In this document: positions 54,861 to 64,000 of the stretch, piece after piece
Layout of the letters: the number at the start of each line of letters is the position of its first letter
Numbering within the stretch: position 1 is the first letter of the stretch
From: Nicotiana tabacum
Taxonomy: Eukaryota; Streptophyta; Magnoliopsida; Solanales; Solanaceae
Assembly (NCBI RefSeq): GCF_000715075.1
Contig: NC_134101.1
Coordinates: 148,217,084 to 148,281,083 of the forward strand
Direction: 5' to 3'
DNA: 64,000 bases
Position numbers and translations under genes: made by a program
The notes under the pieces: model-generated
Told to the model about the DNA's origin: nothing
The model's input: the letters and a program-made list of their open reading frames with translations, nothing else
Databases searched by the model: none

Positions 54861-55562
54861 GCAACATATCAGCAAATTTCTTAAGGCTCAAAACACTCCG
54901 TAGCCTATCCAAAATTCATCCGAGCCCTCGGGACTCTAAACCAAACATGCACAAAAGTCTAAAAATATCCTACGGACTTGTTCGTGCTATCAAATCGCCA
55001 AAATAATATCTTAACCAACGAATTTAACACCACATGAAATTTTCAAGATAGTTCAAACTTCCTATTTTCTCAACAAAGGTCTGAATCACATCAAATCACT
55101 TCCGTTTCCCACCAAATTTTATAGATAAGGTCTAAATATTATAACAGACCTGTACCGGGCTCCGGAACTAAAATATGAGTCTGATATCAACAAGTCCAAA
55201 CATTATTCAATTTCCATAAACTCCTTATATTTTCAGTTAACAATTTTTTTCAAAATTTTTTTCTTGGGCTAGGGACTTCAAAATTCAATTCCGGAAATAT
55301 GCCCGAGTCTCATATTTTACTACAGACCCTACAAGACCGTCAAATTATGGGTCCAGATCCGTTTGCAAAAAAGATTGACCGAAGTCAATTTTAATCAATT
55401 CTAAAGGCAAAATTCAATATTTTTCTTAAATTTCACATAAATGCTTTCCAAAAACGCGCCCGGACTGTGCATGCAAATTGAGAAGAATGAAAATAAGGTT
55501 TTTGAGGCCTTGAAACATGGAATCGGATTCTAAAACAAAAGATGACTCTTTGGGTCATCACA

Positions 55563-56816
55563 AGTATGGGAATGCACCGAGGGGATTGTGACTTGGTCCG
55601 TTCCGTGAAAACTGTAAAGTTGAACAACATGCTGTTAGCTATATGCTCTCTATGTTTTATGGAAATTGATTGTAAATCATGTTAGAAACCATATCTAGGC
55701 TATGTGTTGGTATTGTTGGGTCCCACAGAGGCCGCGTTACTTGCTAAATTGCATGCTATATGCTATTTGTACTTAGTCACAGTTTTTACTCGTATATTAT
55801 ATCTCAGTCTCTGTTATTCTATATGATACTTCATGTTATTGCTGTTTGGACTGCTTTTTCCTGATTTCTGAGAGCCCGAGAGACTGGAGAGATTGATAAC
55901 TGAGTGAGGCCGAGGGCCTGATTGTGAGGATATTTATGGGATCGGGTTGCACGCCGCATCATGTTTTATTAATTTATGCCATGATTGGCTTGATATAGCG
56001 CTTGGGCTGAAGGAGCCCCTCCGGAGTCTGTACACACCCCAGTGAGCGTAGGTACCTACTGAGTGCGAGTATCGAGTGCCGAGCAACTGTAAGGAATGAG
56101 TGACTGTGAGGAATGAGTGACTGTGAGGTTGGAGTGATTGGAAGGATTGAGTGATGACTGCCCGAGAGGCAGCATATGATTTCATTATTAATGCACACAG
56201 CTGCCTTACATCCATATTTTGAAAACTGTTGAAAGATATTCTTATCTGGTTTTACTTGAACTCAACTTAAACAAACTGATTTGACTTGATTTACCGGATT
56301 TGGAAAGCATGACTGTTTTCCTTTTGGAAACTACTGAAAATGAACTAAAATTGTGTAGCTCGTCACTATCTTCAGTTCCTTATTTATTATTATTACTTAC
56401 TGAGTTGGTGTACTCAAGTTACTCCCCGCGCCTCGTGCGTAGATCCAGGAGTTGCTGGTCGCGGAGGGTGTTGATTGTCCTTGTAGTTGATTATTGGAGA
56501 TAGCGAGGTAGCTGCCCGACATTCGCAGCCTTGCTTTCTTCGTCCCTATCTTTCCTTTAGTTGTATTTAGATTTCAGACTTTATTAGTTGTGTTATGTTC
56601 GGATCAGTTATGTTTAGACGCTCATGACTTAGTGACACCCCGATGTCGGGCTATCTTTTCCGCATTTTTATTCGGAGTTTAACTCTTTATGGGATTTCTG
56701 TTATAAAAACGACTTTTGCTTTATCTTTTAATGAAATATCGATGTATTTTTGAAAGTCGGCTGGCCTAGTACCATCGTTAGGCGCCATCACGACAAGGTG
56801 GAGTTTTGGTCGTGAC
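55563..56816 (+). repeat. Element F: Tekay/Del-like LTR end, + orientation
   Basis: Its last ~55 bases (TTAGGCGCCATCACGACA...TTTTGGTCGTGAC) resemble the inverted end of the E LTR (GTCACGA-type start, GCGCCTAAC). This suggests a related LTR in the opposite orientation, truncated on the left where E begins. No primer-binding site follows, so it would be the 3' end of an element or a solo LTR. A ~17 bp tandem repeat (TGTGAGGAATGAGTGAC) lies at about 56085-56160. Confidence 0.6.
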
Positions 56817-57841
56817 GATATATGCTTAAATACTTTTTTATTTTTTTAATTTATAAATAATATTTATTTATTTCTACAGGTAAGTCCATAATATAAATTA
56901 AAAAGGGGAAAATCTTAAAAAGTTTAAAAAAATAAAAAGAAGATAATGTTTATAATTTAGAGGGTAAAATAGGTATTTAGCAATCCAAAATTTGGAAAAT
57001 CTAGTTGAGTGACCTTCTGAGTGCAATAAGCATAGTTCAGTGACTTTATTGTTACAAACAAAAGAAAAATAACTTTAAAAAATAATTTGGGATAGTTGAG
57101 TGACTATTTGAGTAATACACTCATGGACTGAATGCCTATGGGGCAATTGCGGAGTTGACTTCTTCACTGTTTTTTCTGAGTTTCCACCGGCCGGTATTAG
57201 GCGATTTGGTCAAGCTAAATTATTAATAAATTTAAAAAGGAAAGGCGATCCCAACATCATTTCACGTAGTAAACACAATGGAATGTTGTTCTTGCTTTTG
57301 GCCCTTTTCCGTCAGCTTCTAATTTTATGAGCGACGTACATTTGTTAATTGAAAATCACAATGGATTCCATTTAATGTTGCTGTTATGTATACACGTATC
57401 TCAATACATTTCTCATGCAGCGTAATTTAAATTGTTAATATTGACAAATGTATGGCAATATTCACCGAGGACAAGGGAAATAGGAAAAATATCTTATCGG
57501 ATTAATACTGCGTCGCGATATGCCACTATCTTAAAAGTAATTTCGGCTCAACTACGGTGCAAATCGTTTGGATCGACCGCTCACAATACTTCCAAATATA
57601 TGCACCCGTGACTGAAAATTTGAAGTTTGTACAAACCCAATTACCCAAAAAATAATATGAGAAGAACAAGAAAAAAAGATGAATATTTTGGATTATGCCC
57701 CCCGTATATCTCGCGTGCAAGGGCAAATTAACTAGTTTTGCCTTCAAGCTCATCTTTTCACGTGCGTGAGTCCATTTTTTTTGCTAGCTCTTTACATGCA
57801 CAATAATGGACAACTCAATATAAAGAGGAAAAGAGAGTTGT
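56817..57841. other. Unassigned AT-rich DNA left of element G
   Basis: About 1 kb. TAGTTGAGTGAC or TAGTTCAGTGAC occurs three times between 57000 and 57105, perhaps part of a small non-autonomous repeat. No gene is supported. Confidence 0.6.
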
Positions 57842-58407
57842 TTAACCAAAAATAGGAATTTCGATCAAAATTTTATTGTAGAAGAACTCGGGTTACTGAT
57901 AATCAAGTATAGAATGAATAAAAGAAATTGACTTTGATAATAATAAGATGAACAGAAGAAAGCAAAATAAATCAGTATATTCCGATGATATTTCGTGTCC
58001 TTACAAATGATTAGTCTTCTCCTTTTATAGCTATTTCTAGGAAATACGTTTCGTTTCTACCATAATTGAGCTATTATTGTCAATTAATAGCATTTAATGA
58101 CATTTAATGTAGCGTTACAATTAGCAATCATATTTGATTCAATACAAATTCCTTAATGTTTCCCGTATTTAATGCCCAATAGTACGTTTCTATACCTTAT
58201 TTACTATCAGATTCGTTCCCTTCCATCATAAAAAGGTTCGAGCGCCTATCCTCCTTGCTTTTCCCTGAACATCTGCCCGTGCCGGTCGAAGCTCATGCCT
58301 CTTTGATTATTCTTCATCACCTATCCCTCTTTGACTGGTCCACGTGTCATGACGTGTCATCTTATAATGAATTCCATATATAAACTTAATTTTTCCCAAT
58401 ATAGATA
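57842..58407 (-). repeat. 3' LTR of element G
   Basis: About 566 bp. On the minus strand it starts TATCTATATTGGG and ends GGTTAA, like the A LTR. TATAAAAGG is at about 58022-58030 on the minus strand. Confidence 0.85.
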
Positions 58408-58419
58408 GTCCCCCCACTT
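58408..58419 (-). other. Polypurine tract of element G
   Basis: Minus-strand AAGTGGGGGGAC, next to the 3' LTR. Confidence 0.8.
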
Positions 58420-58677
58420 GCCATTTATTCATCAATAGAATATTTGGGAAGTGGACCTCATTAAAGCGGGAATATTTGCCGCCATTAATTTTTCCCTAGA
58501 ACTGATGCTCCAACTGTCTCTTCCATTTAATGTCCATGACACGTGGCATCTCCTGGTTGGCTCTGCAACCCTTCAACGCCTTTTAAGGCTTTTTTACGGC
58601 TTCACCAATTACGAAGCGTCAGTTCTCATTATGACGTTTCCATCATTGTACCTTTTCCTTTGACGGTTGCTTCTGAC

Positions 58678-58687
58678 TATAAATATA
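58678..58687 (+). promoter_or_regulatory. TATA box upstream of the antisense gene of element G
   Basis: TATAAATATA, 72 bases before the ATG at 58759 and identical to the box in A. Confidence 0.65.
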
Positions 58688-58758
58688 ACTTTTTAACTTT
58701 GTCTTTTTCACAAAAGTTTAGAATATTCAATTCTAATTTTCTTCTTCCTCGTACTACT

Positions 58759-61322
58759 ATGTCTTCTTCAAACCCTAACCCTCGGAGAGTCCCCATTATT
58801 GACAACCTTTCTCTTGCTCCTACTAGAAGTAGAAGAGGAGGAATACTTCGTAGTTTAGGGTCTTCTTCATCACGAGGCCCCTCTATTCCTTCATCGAGTT
58901 CTACTCCTCCTTCTAGAACTAGGGGTTCACTTTCTCAAAGATCTTCATATAGGACTAAAGAACCCACCGAACCTCTTCGTGAACCTTTAGTGGATGAAAT
59001 TGTTCCTGCCGAACTATCTTTTTACAATGATAGAGAATCCATTAGAAATCAACTGTCTTCATTAGATTGTGCTGATATCTATCCGACTCAAATTACTGAA
59101 GGTCTGATTTCAATAGTTCGTAGAGTTTGCCATTGGAGCCATGACTTCCCCATTATAATCCTCAATGCGAACCAAAGAATCACCTCTTATTTGAATGGGT
59201 TTTCTTTTGTTTATACATACCCTTTCACGTTGGGTTTCAAACCTGCTATTGACCCTGTTATCCTCGAGAACTGTCGCTTTTTCGATGTCTGTTTAGGACA
59301 AACTGGCCCTACTGTGTGGAGGGTTGTTGCTTGTTTGAGGCATTTAGCCAATATGGCTGGTATACCTTTTACATTTTTTCATTTAATCCATCTCTATTCT
59401 CCCAAAACTCTTTCGCCAAGGAGTTTTCACTCTAGTGGCAAGGAGCAAAAAAGTTCTAGTCAGTCCAGAAAATGACAAAGACCGTGGCTGGTAACGCCAG
59501 GTTTGTTGCTGCCCCCACTGTTGGTTTAGTGGGTGATGAAAATGTTCCCTTTCCTGAGAAATGGAATTTTGCACGTGAGTTTTCTTTTTAATGACTTTCT
59601 CATACCTTTTTCTCAATTTTGATGATCATCATCTTAATTTTCCTTTTCTTTTTCAACAACCATGGGAGTTGTTGATGAAATTCCCAACTTCCGCGGTTGG
59701 GTAATAAAGCTATTGAATGTTGCTCCAATGGACGGTAGGTCTTGGAAAAACCTCTCTCATCGATTTGGTTGGAAAGTGAAAACTCACGGTAAGAGTGTTT
59801 TTTATAATTTCACTTATTGCATCTTCCATAAATTATTTTGATCCTTGTTTTTATCAGGATTTCCCATTCGAGGCGTAAGTGCTGAGTCTATCGTAGCTTC
59901 TAGAATTTCTTTGGAAAGGGCCCAAGATATAATTTTAGGTTCTTCATCGAAAATGAAAGCCATTGTTGATCAGGACTCTGAAGAAGAAAAAAAGCAAGAC
60001 GGGGGTTCTTTGATAAAAAGGCCACGGGCTAGAAGACGAATTATTTCAGATGATAAAGCATCTCCCCCTCGTTCTATTCCTCTTACTGAGCCTGTTGAAG
60101 CCTCGTTGATGATTTCTGATGATGAAACTCCCGCTGCTACTCATGATTCTGCTGAACAACTTTTTGTCCGTGGGTTTGGTAGTGAAAGTTTAGGCCCAGT
60201 TTCTGATGAAGCACCCCTTGCTTCTTTTTCTATATCTGCTCTTGTGATACCTTCTTTGCCAGTCATGACTATTGCCATTGTTGTTCCCCCTAGGATATTT
60301 TGACCCCTTCCACAGTTCTTCCTACGACTGTTCAACAAACTGAGGTTGGTTCATCAAGTGGAAGCGGAGCCATGAAACAGGTTATCATCGAGGTCCCTGC
60401 CGATGGTAATCTTTTGAGGAAATCAGGTGGGGTTGACGTGTGGTTGAAGCCTCTAATTGGTCCAATCGAGAGAGCCAAACTTGAGAGCCACAACTCTTTA
60501 ACTTGGATAAACGACATAGTACAGTTATCACTAAAGGTATTCCTTTTTAATGATTTGCTACTCCTTTTTATTAAGGTTCTTACCTTTTCCTCTTTTTTTT
60601 AGATCAACCTCGTTGGTACAGAAATGATGAAGAGGGTTTCCCACACAGAGCAACTAATGCATGAGTATCAAGTTGAAGCAGATAACTGGAGAGAACAATA
60701 TGAAAGCCTTCAAATTGGCATGGAAGTGTTAGAAGAGAACAAGTGCACCTTAGAGCAGTAGTTGAGGGTTTTAACTACGGAATTGGCAGTTGAAAGAGCT
60801 TCCTCAAATCAAACTGGTAAGGACAAGAATCTTCTCAAAACTTCTTTTTCCGAGCAACTCTCCAAGGCTAGTGAAGAAATCAGAGAGTTGAAGGCTCTTT
60901 TAAGTGAGAAAGAAGTGTATGCCGGTGAACTTGTGCAAACTCTGACTCAGACTAAAGAAGACCTCCGGGAATCTTCTGATAAGGTTCGTTCCTTAGAAAG
61001 TTCACATGCTTATCTTCAAACTTCTTATGATTCTTCCTCGGTTGAGAATGAAAATGTTAAAAGTGAAATTGCTGACTGGGAGAGAGATTACGAGATTCTT
61101 CAAGACAAAACCGCAATTGAAGTGAGTTGGGCATTTTTAAATACTCGCCATGATACCCTTGTAGAAGTTAGCCAGGAGAATTTTAACTTGGAAGCTGAGT
61201 TAGCCAAAATAAAAGAAACTATTGAAAAGACTCAGCAGAGCCAAGACTTTCCTTCTCCCGTGGTTGAAGCTCCTGGCAGTGTTGAAGATGATATGAGTAC
61301 GGTGAATGTTCCAACTCCTTAA
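58759..61322 (+). pseudogene. Antisense four-exon gene of element G
   Basis: Runs against the pol genes of G. Exons: 58759-59574, 59669-59788, 59858-60536 and 60603-61322. The introns are 94, 69 and 66 nt, all GT-AG, at the same codon phases as in A. For example THG|FPIRG joins across intron 2 and SLK|INLVGTE across intron 3. Exon 1: MSSSNPNPRRVP, Ser/Arg-rich region, then the PF04195-like domain (VDEIVPAELSFYNDRES, GFSFVYTYPFTLGFKP, FHLIHLYSPK). Exon 4 is a coiled coil (EQLSKASEEIRELKALLSEKE). Lesions: frameshift near 59405, frameshift near 60290, and a TAG near 60760 in place of Gln. Function unknown. Confidence 0.8.
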
Positions 61323-62439
61323 GTCAAGCGAGCCTGCTGCTGCTGATGACCCTGCTTTGGTTCCTTCTTCAACTCCTCAGTGACGAGTTAATGATATGTG
61401 ACTCCCCTTTTTTTTAGTGGAATGTGATTACAACTCTTGGTCCTATTCGAGGGTTTGTTGAAAACATCAAGTCCCCAGACCTTTTTCAGGGCGTTTTGTC
61501 TAAGCAACTCTTAGTTTATGGCTAAGTTCATACTTAAACTTTTTAATATTAAGAAGTTTTTGTAGTTATTTTTGAACTTCTATTTTGCTCATTCTTGCCT
61601 TTATATTTTAAGGACTTATTCAATAGTTTGCACTTTTATTTTGCAAAATGCTTTTTTAACTCCATGAATGTCTAAATCAATCATGAATTTTATAAAAGAG
61701 GGCCTTTTTATATTCGACACTTAATGAAGAAGACGTCTTAACTTCATAATGGTGTTAATGTAAGACAAAAGAAATAAGAATACACATGTTTCTTGAAATA
61801 ACTTTGACAAGTTTTTATTTTGAACTTTGTCAAGTTTTATATAACTCTTTACATGTATTTAAATAACTTCTATAACTTCTTCGTAACAATTTTCTTTACA
61901 ACAGATTTCAAAAAAGAAAATAAAACACAAAGTTTTTATTTATAACCCGTTTCAGTACATTGCCTTTAACCTAACTATGCTAAGGTTTTTCTTTGGCCTT
62001 AGCTCGTAACTTTGCTCTGCATTTGACTCATTTAATGAGTAAACTTTTCAAGCTTGAACTTTGATTATTTCTCAATCTTCTTTGCCTTCTTTATACATAT
62101 GTCTATGTATATTATATAATCCCCCAAGTGTTTGAGCTTTGAAGTATGAAGTCTCGAGCACTTGATTACTCCTCTTATTTGGTCCTTTTCCTGTAAAGGA
62201 ATAAAACATACGAGACTCGGAGGTACGATTATAGATGAAGACTGCTTATCCCGTCTCAATTTCTATTAGAATAGTTGTAATCCTAGACCAGAAATTTTAA
62301 TCTATTCCACGTGCCTTGCAGGTCATGATTCATCATTTAGTACGGGTTAGCTTTTTGCCTATCATCTAAAATCGTTAGTAAAATTTTAACAATTCAAAAA
62401 TAAAATTTTAAAACGAGGATACCTGACCGTGGGTACTCC
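61323..62439 (-). other. Spacer between antisense gene and pol of element G
   Basis: About 1.1 kb corresponding to 6040-7100 of A. Conserved text includes minus-strand CACTTGGGGGATTATATAAT at 62111-62130. No ORF of value. Confidence 0.7.
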
Positions 62440-63642
62440 TTAGAAATAGTATCTCTTTAGGTGAACGACATTCCAATGTGAAGGTAATATCTTGCCATCC
62501 ATTATTTCCAGTTTGTATGCTCCTTTCCCCGCGATACCATGAATCTTGTAAGGTCCTTCCCAAGTTGGACTTAATTTTCCCGCATTAGCCGCCTTTGTGG
62601 ATTGAAAAATATTCTTGAGTACGAAGTCCCCAATCTTGAAGTATCTTAGACGTGCCTTCCGATTGTAATATCGTTCCATGACTTGTTTTTGTGCTGCCAT
62701 TCTTATTAATGTAACTTCCCTTTTCCCTTCAAGTAGATCAACTTTTATGCACATTTCTTCTTCATTAGATTCCTCTGACGCTTACGTGTACCTTGTGCTT
62801 GGCTCCCCTATCTCAACTGGAACTAATGCTTCACCTCCGTACACTAATGAGAATGGTGTTTCACGCGTACTTGTTTTTGCTGTAGTGCGGTATGCCCATA
62901 AAACACCAGGTAGCAATTTGAAGAAACGTTTGGATTCTTCCAATCGTTTCTTCAAATTATTGATAATGACTTTATTTGTCGATTCAGCTTGTCCGTTACC
63001 CACCGGATGATAAGGTGTTGAAGTAATCCTTTTAATCTGCCAACTTTGAAAAATTTCCATGATTTGTGCGCCGATAAATTGCGGGCTATTATCACACACG
63101 ATTTCCTTTGGTACAGCGAATCGATATATGATATTTCGCCAGATAAAATCTCTGACTTCTTTTTCTCGTGCCTGTTTAAATGCTCCCGCTTCTATCCATT
63201 TAGAAAAGTAGTCAGTGAGTAAAAGCAAGAATTTTACCTTGCCTTTTGCTTGTAGTAGAGGACCCACGATATCCATCCCCCATTTCAAAAAAGGCCACGG
63301 TGCAACGACCAAATGTAACAACTCCGCAGGTCTATGCATGTTATTACCCTATCTTAGGCATTTATCACATTTAGCCATGAAATTTTCCGCTTCCTCTTCC
63401 ATTTTAGGCCAATAATAGCCTGCTCTAATCATGGTTCTTACCAGTGATCTTCCTCCTGCGTGATTTCCACAATGCCCCTCGTGTATCTCTCTCATTACAT
63501 ATTTCATTTGAGAAGGCCCGAGGCATCTTGCTAAGGGTCCACCGAACATTTTTCGATAAAGATTGCCTTGCTTTAAACAATATCTAGCAGCCTTTTTTTT
63601 GAAGCGAGTGAGCTTTTTTCTTGTTTTCAGGGACGGTACCAT
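62440..63642 (-). pseudogene. Integrase of element G
   Basis: Minus strand, one frame. HHCC zinc domain at ~63510-63350 (EIHEGHCGNHAGG, CDKC). DDE core: GMDIVGPLL (~63290), VCDNSPQFIG (~63100) and NGQAESTNK (~62990). C-terminal module RKARLRYFKIGDFV...LKRYYF ends at 62440. Two stops remain: near 63346 (CLR-stop-GNN) and 62779-62781 (RYT-stop-ASEES, fitting CAA-to-TAA). It retains Gln or Arg at three sites where A has stops, making it the better guide to the ancestral protein. All three catalytic acids are present. Confidence 0.93.
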
Positions 63643-64000
63643 ACTGCAAAAAAGTAATAATCTTGTTCCTCCAATCCCAGGTTAAGTTATTGAAATTTAC
63701 CTTATTTTTGTCTGGATCGAGTACTGGATGAAACAAATGAATTACGGAGGCATTTTCATTGCTCGTCACGTCTGCCGCAGATGCGAGATTGGCTAGGGCG
63801 TATGCCTCGACATTTTCATCTCTTAGTATTGCGTAACTTTCCAAGTTTGGAATTGCCTAATCAGGTCCCGTACCTTTTCTAAGTACTGCTGCATTTGTGC
63901 TTCCCTGGCTATATAAGTCCCCAGCATTTGGTTAACTACAAGCTGCGAATAACTTTTGATTACAATCTAATTAATGCCGAGTTCTCGTGCCAATTCTAAA
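63584..64000 (-). pseudogene. End of additional RNase H and linker of element G (partial)
   Basis: Minus strand from the window edge: LELARELGIN, then IVIKSYSQLVVNQMLGTY, in which Tyr replaces the third catalytic Asp (A has KSDSQLIVNQ). The linker QQYLEKVRDLIRQFQTW and ENVEAYALANLASAADV follow, then a frameshift near 63600 in an A-run leads to the integrase frame. The rest of RT and gag is outside the window. Confidence 0.85.

Larger units (their letters stand above)
52206..55562 (-). mobile_element. Element E: Tekay/Del-like Ty3/gypsy fragment
   Basis: Minus strand: LTR (about 52809-55562), primer-binding site and start of gag, then truncation near 52206. The LTR begins TGTGATGACCC and ends GGGTCGTGA; the gag start MARTHTASS with Gly-Arg-rich repeats is typical of Tekay/Del chromoviruses. 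No protease, RT or integrase remains. It appears to lie inside sequence of element F. Confidence 0.8.
52809..55562 (-). repeat. 5' LTR of element E
   Basis: About 2.75 kb on the minus strand, TGTGATGACCC...GGTCGTGA. It contains a ~60 bp tandem repeat (53491-53715) and a dense cluster of TCGCAAATGCGA-like motifs (54590-54860). The only other LTR-like copy nearby is the inverted element F end. Confidence 0.75.
57842..64000 (-). mobile_element. Element G: Retand-like Tat Ty3/gypsy element, 5' part outside window
   Basis: Same family as A in the opposite orientation. From the left: 3' LTR, polypurine tract, antisense gene (on +), spacer, then integrase and the end of RNase H on the minus strand, cut by the window end. 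Integrase protein text is very close to A (YYNRKARLR, LSPTWEGPY, LKRYYF). The antisense gene has matching introns. The LTR has diverged noticeably from A, so they are separate insertions, not a recent duplication. Confidence 0.93.

Noticed and set aside
54504..55006. Several short ORFs in the motif cluster of element E
   Set aside because: Open only because the repeated motif lacks stops in some frames; they lie within an LTR.
57526..57753. 75-codon minus-strand ORF left of element G
   Set aside because: Short, no domain, no supporting context.

Overview
This window is plant nuclear DNA made almost wholly of nested LTR retrotransposons. I recognise no host gene, tRNA or rRNA gene, or CRISPR array. 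The best pointer to the lineage is a TS-type SINE (tRNA-like head, TTG-repeat tail) on the minus strand at about 50.61-50.84 kb. That family is known from Solanaceae and relatives. A 22.5 kb Ogre-type giant Ty3/gypsy element and abundant Tat-lineage elements fit a large-genome Solanaceae species, but the species is not determinable here.

Layout, left to right. Element A (1-10747, +) is a Retand-like Tat Ty3/gypsy element whose 5' LTR is cut by the window edge. Its gag-pro-RT-RNaseH-integrase order is readable but interrupted by stops, and an antisense spliced gene lies between pol and the 3' LTR. Element B (10895-15225, -) is a young Ty1/copia element with a perfect TTTAG target duplication, 280 bp LTRs differing at three sites, no gag, and one internal stop. 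Element C (16277-49956, +) is an older Tat element. Its protease is split by element D (18968-41481, +), an Ogre element with ~3.95 kb LTRs, a GTTGC target duplication, an extra ORF1 before gag, an intron between protease and RT, and tandem repeats in its 3' untranslated region. C then resumes with the rest of protease, RT, RNase H and integrase, a 91 bp/26 bp tandem array, its own antisense gene and its 3' LTR.

Right of C come a small relic of a Tat antisense gene, the SINE, a possible copia LTR remnant, and two Tekay/Del-like Ty3/gypsy pieces in opposite orientation: E (about 52.2-55.56 kb, -, LTR plus start of gag) and F (about 55.56-56.82 kb, +, LTR end). Element G (57842 to window end, -) is a second Retand-like element related to A, carrying the same antisense gene, here on the + strand.

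The genes form a set of retrotransposon replication modules: Gag for the particle, protease for maturation, RT and two RNase H-like domains for cDNA synthesis, and integrase for insertion. None appears intact. Most nonsense codons in A and D are explained by C-to-T or G-to-A change at Gln, Arg or Trp codons, as expected for methylated, silenced elements. The most interesting signal is the antisense gene of the Tat elements. In A and G it keeps the same four-exon structure with three phase-matched introns and the same TATAAATATA box upstream; C carries a more diverged version. A second unusual signal is a ~65 bp motif recurring four times in the non-coding gaps of the Ogre element.
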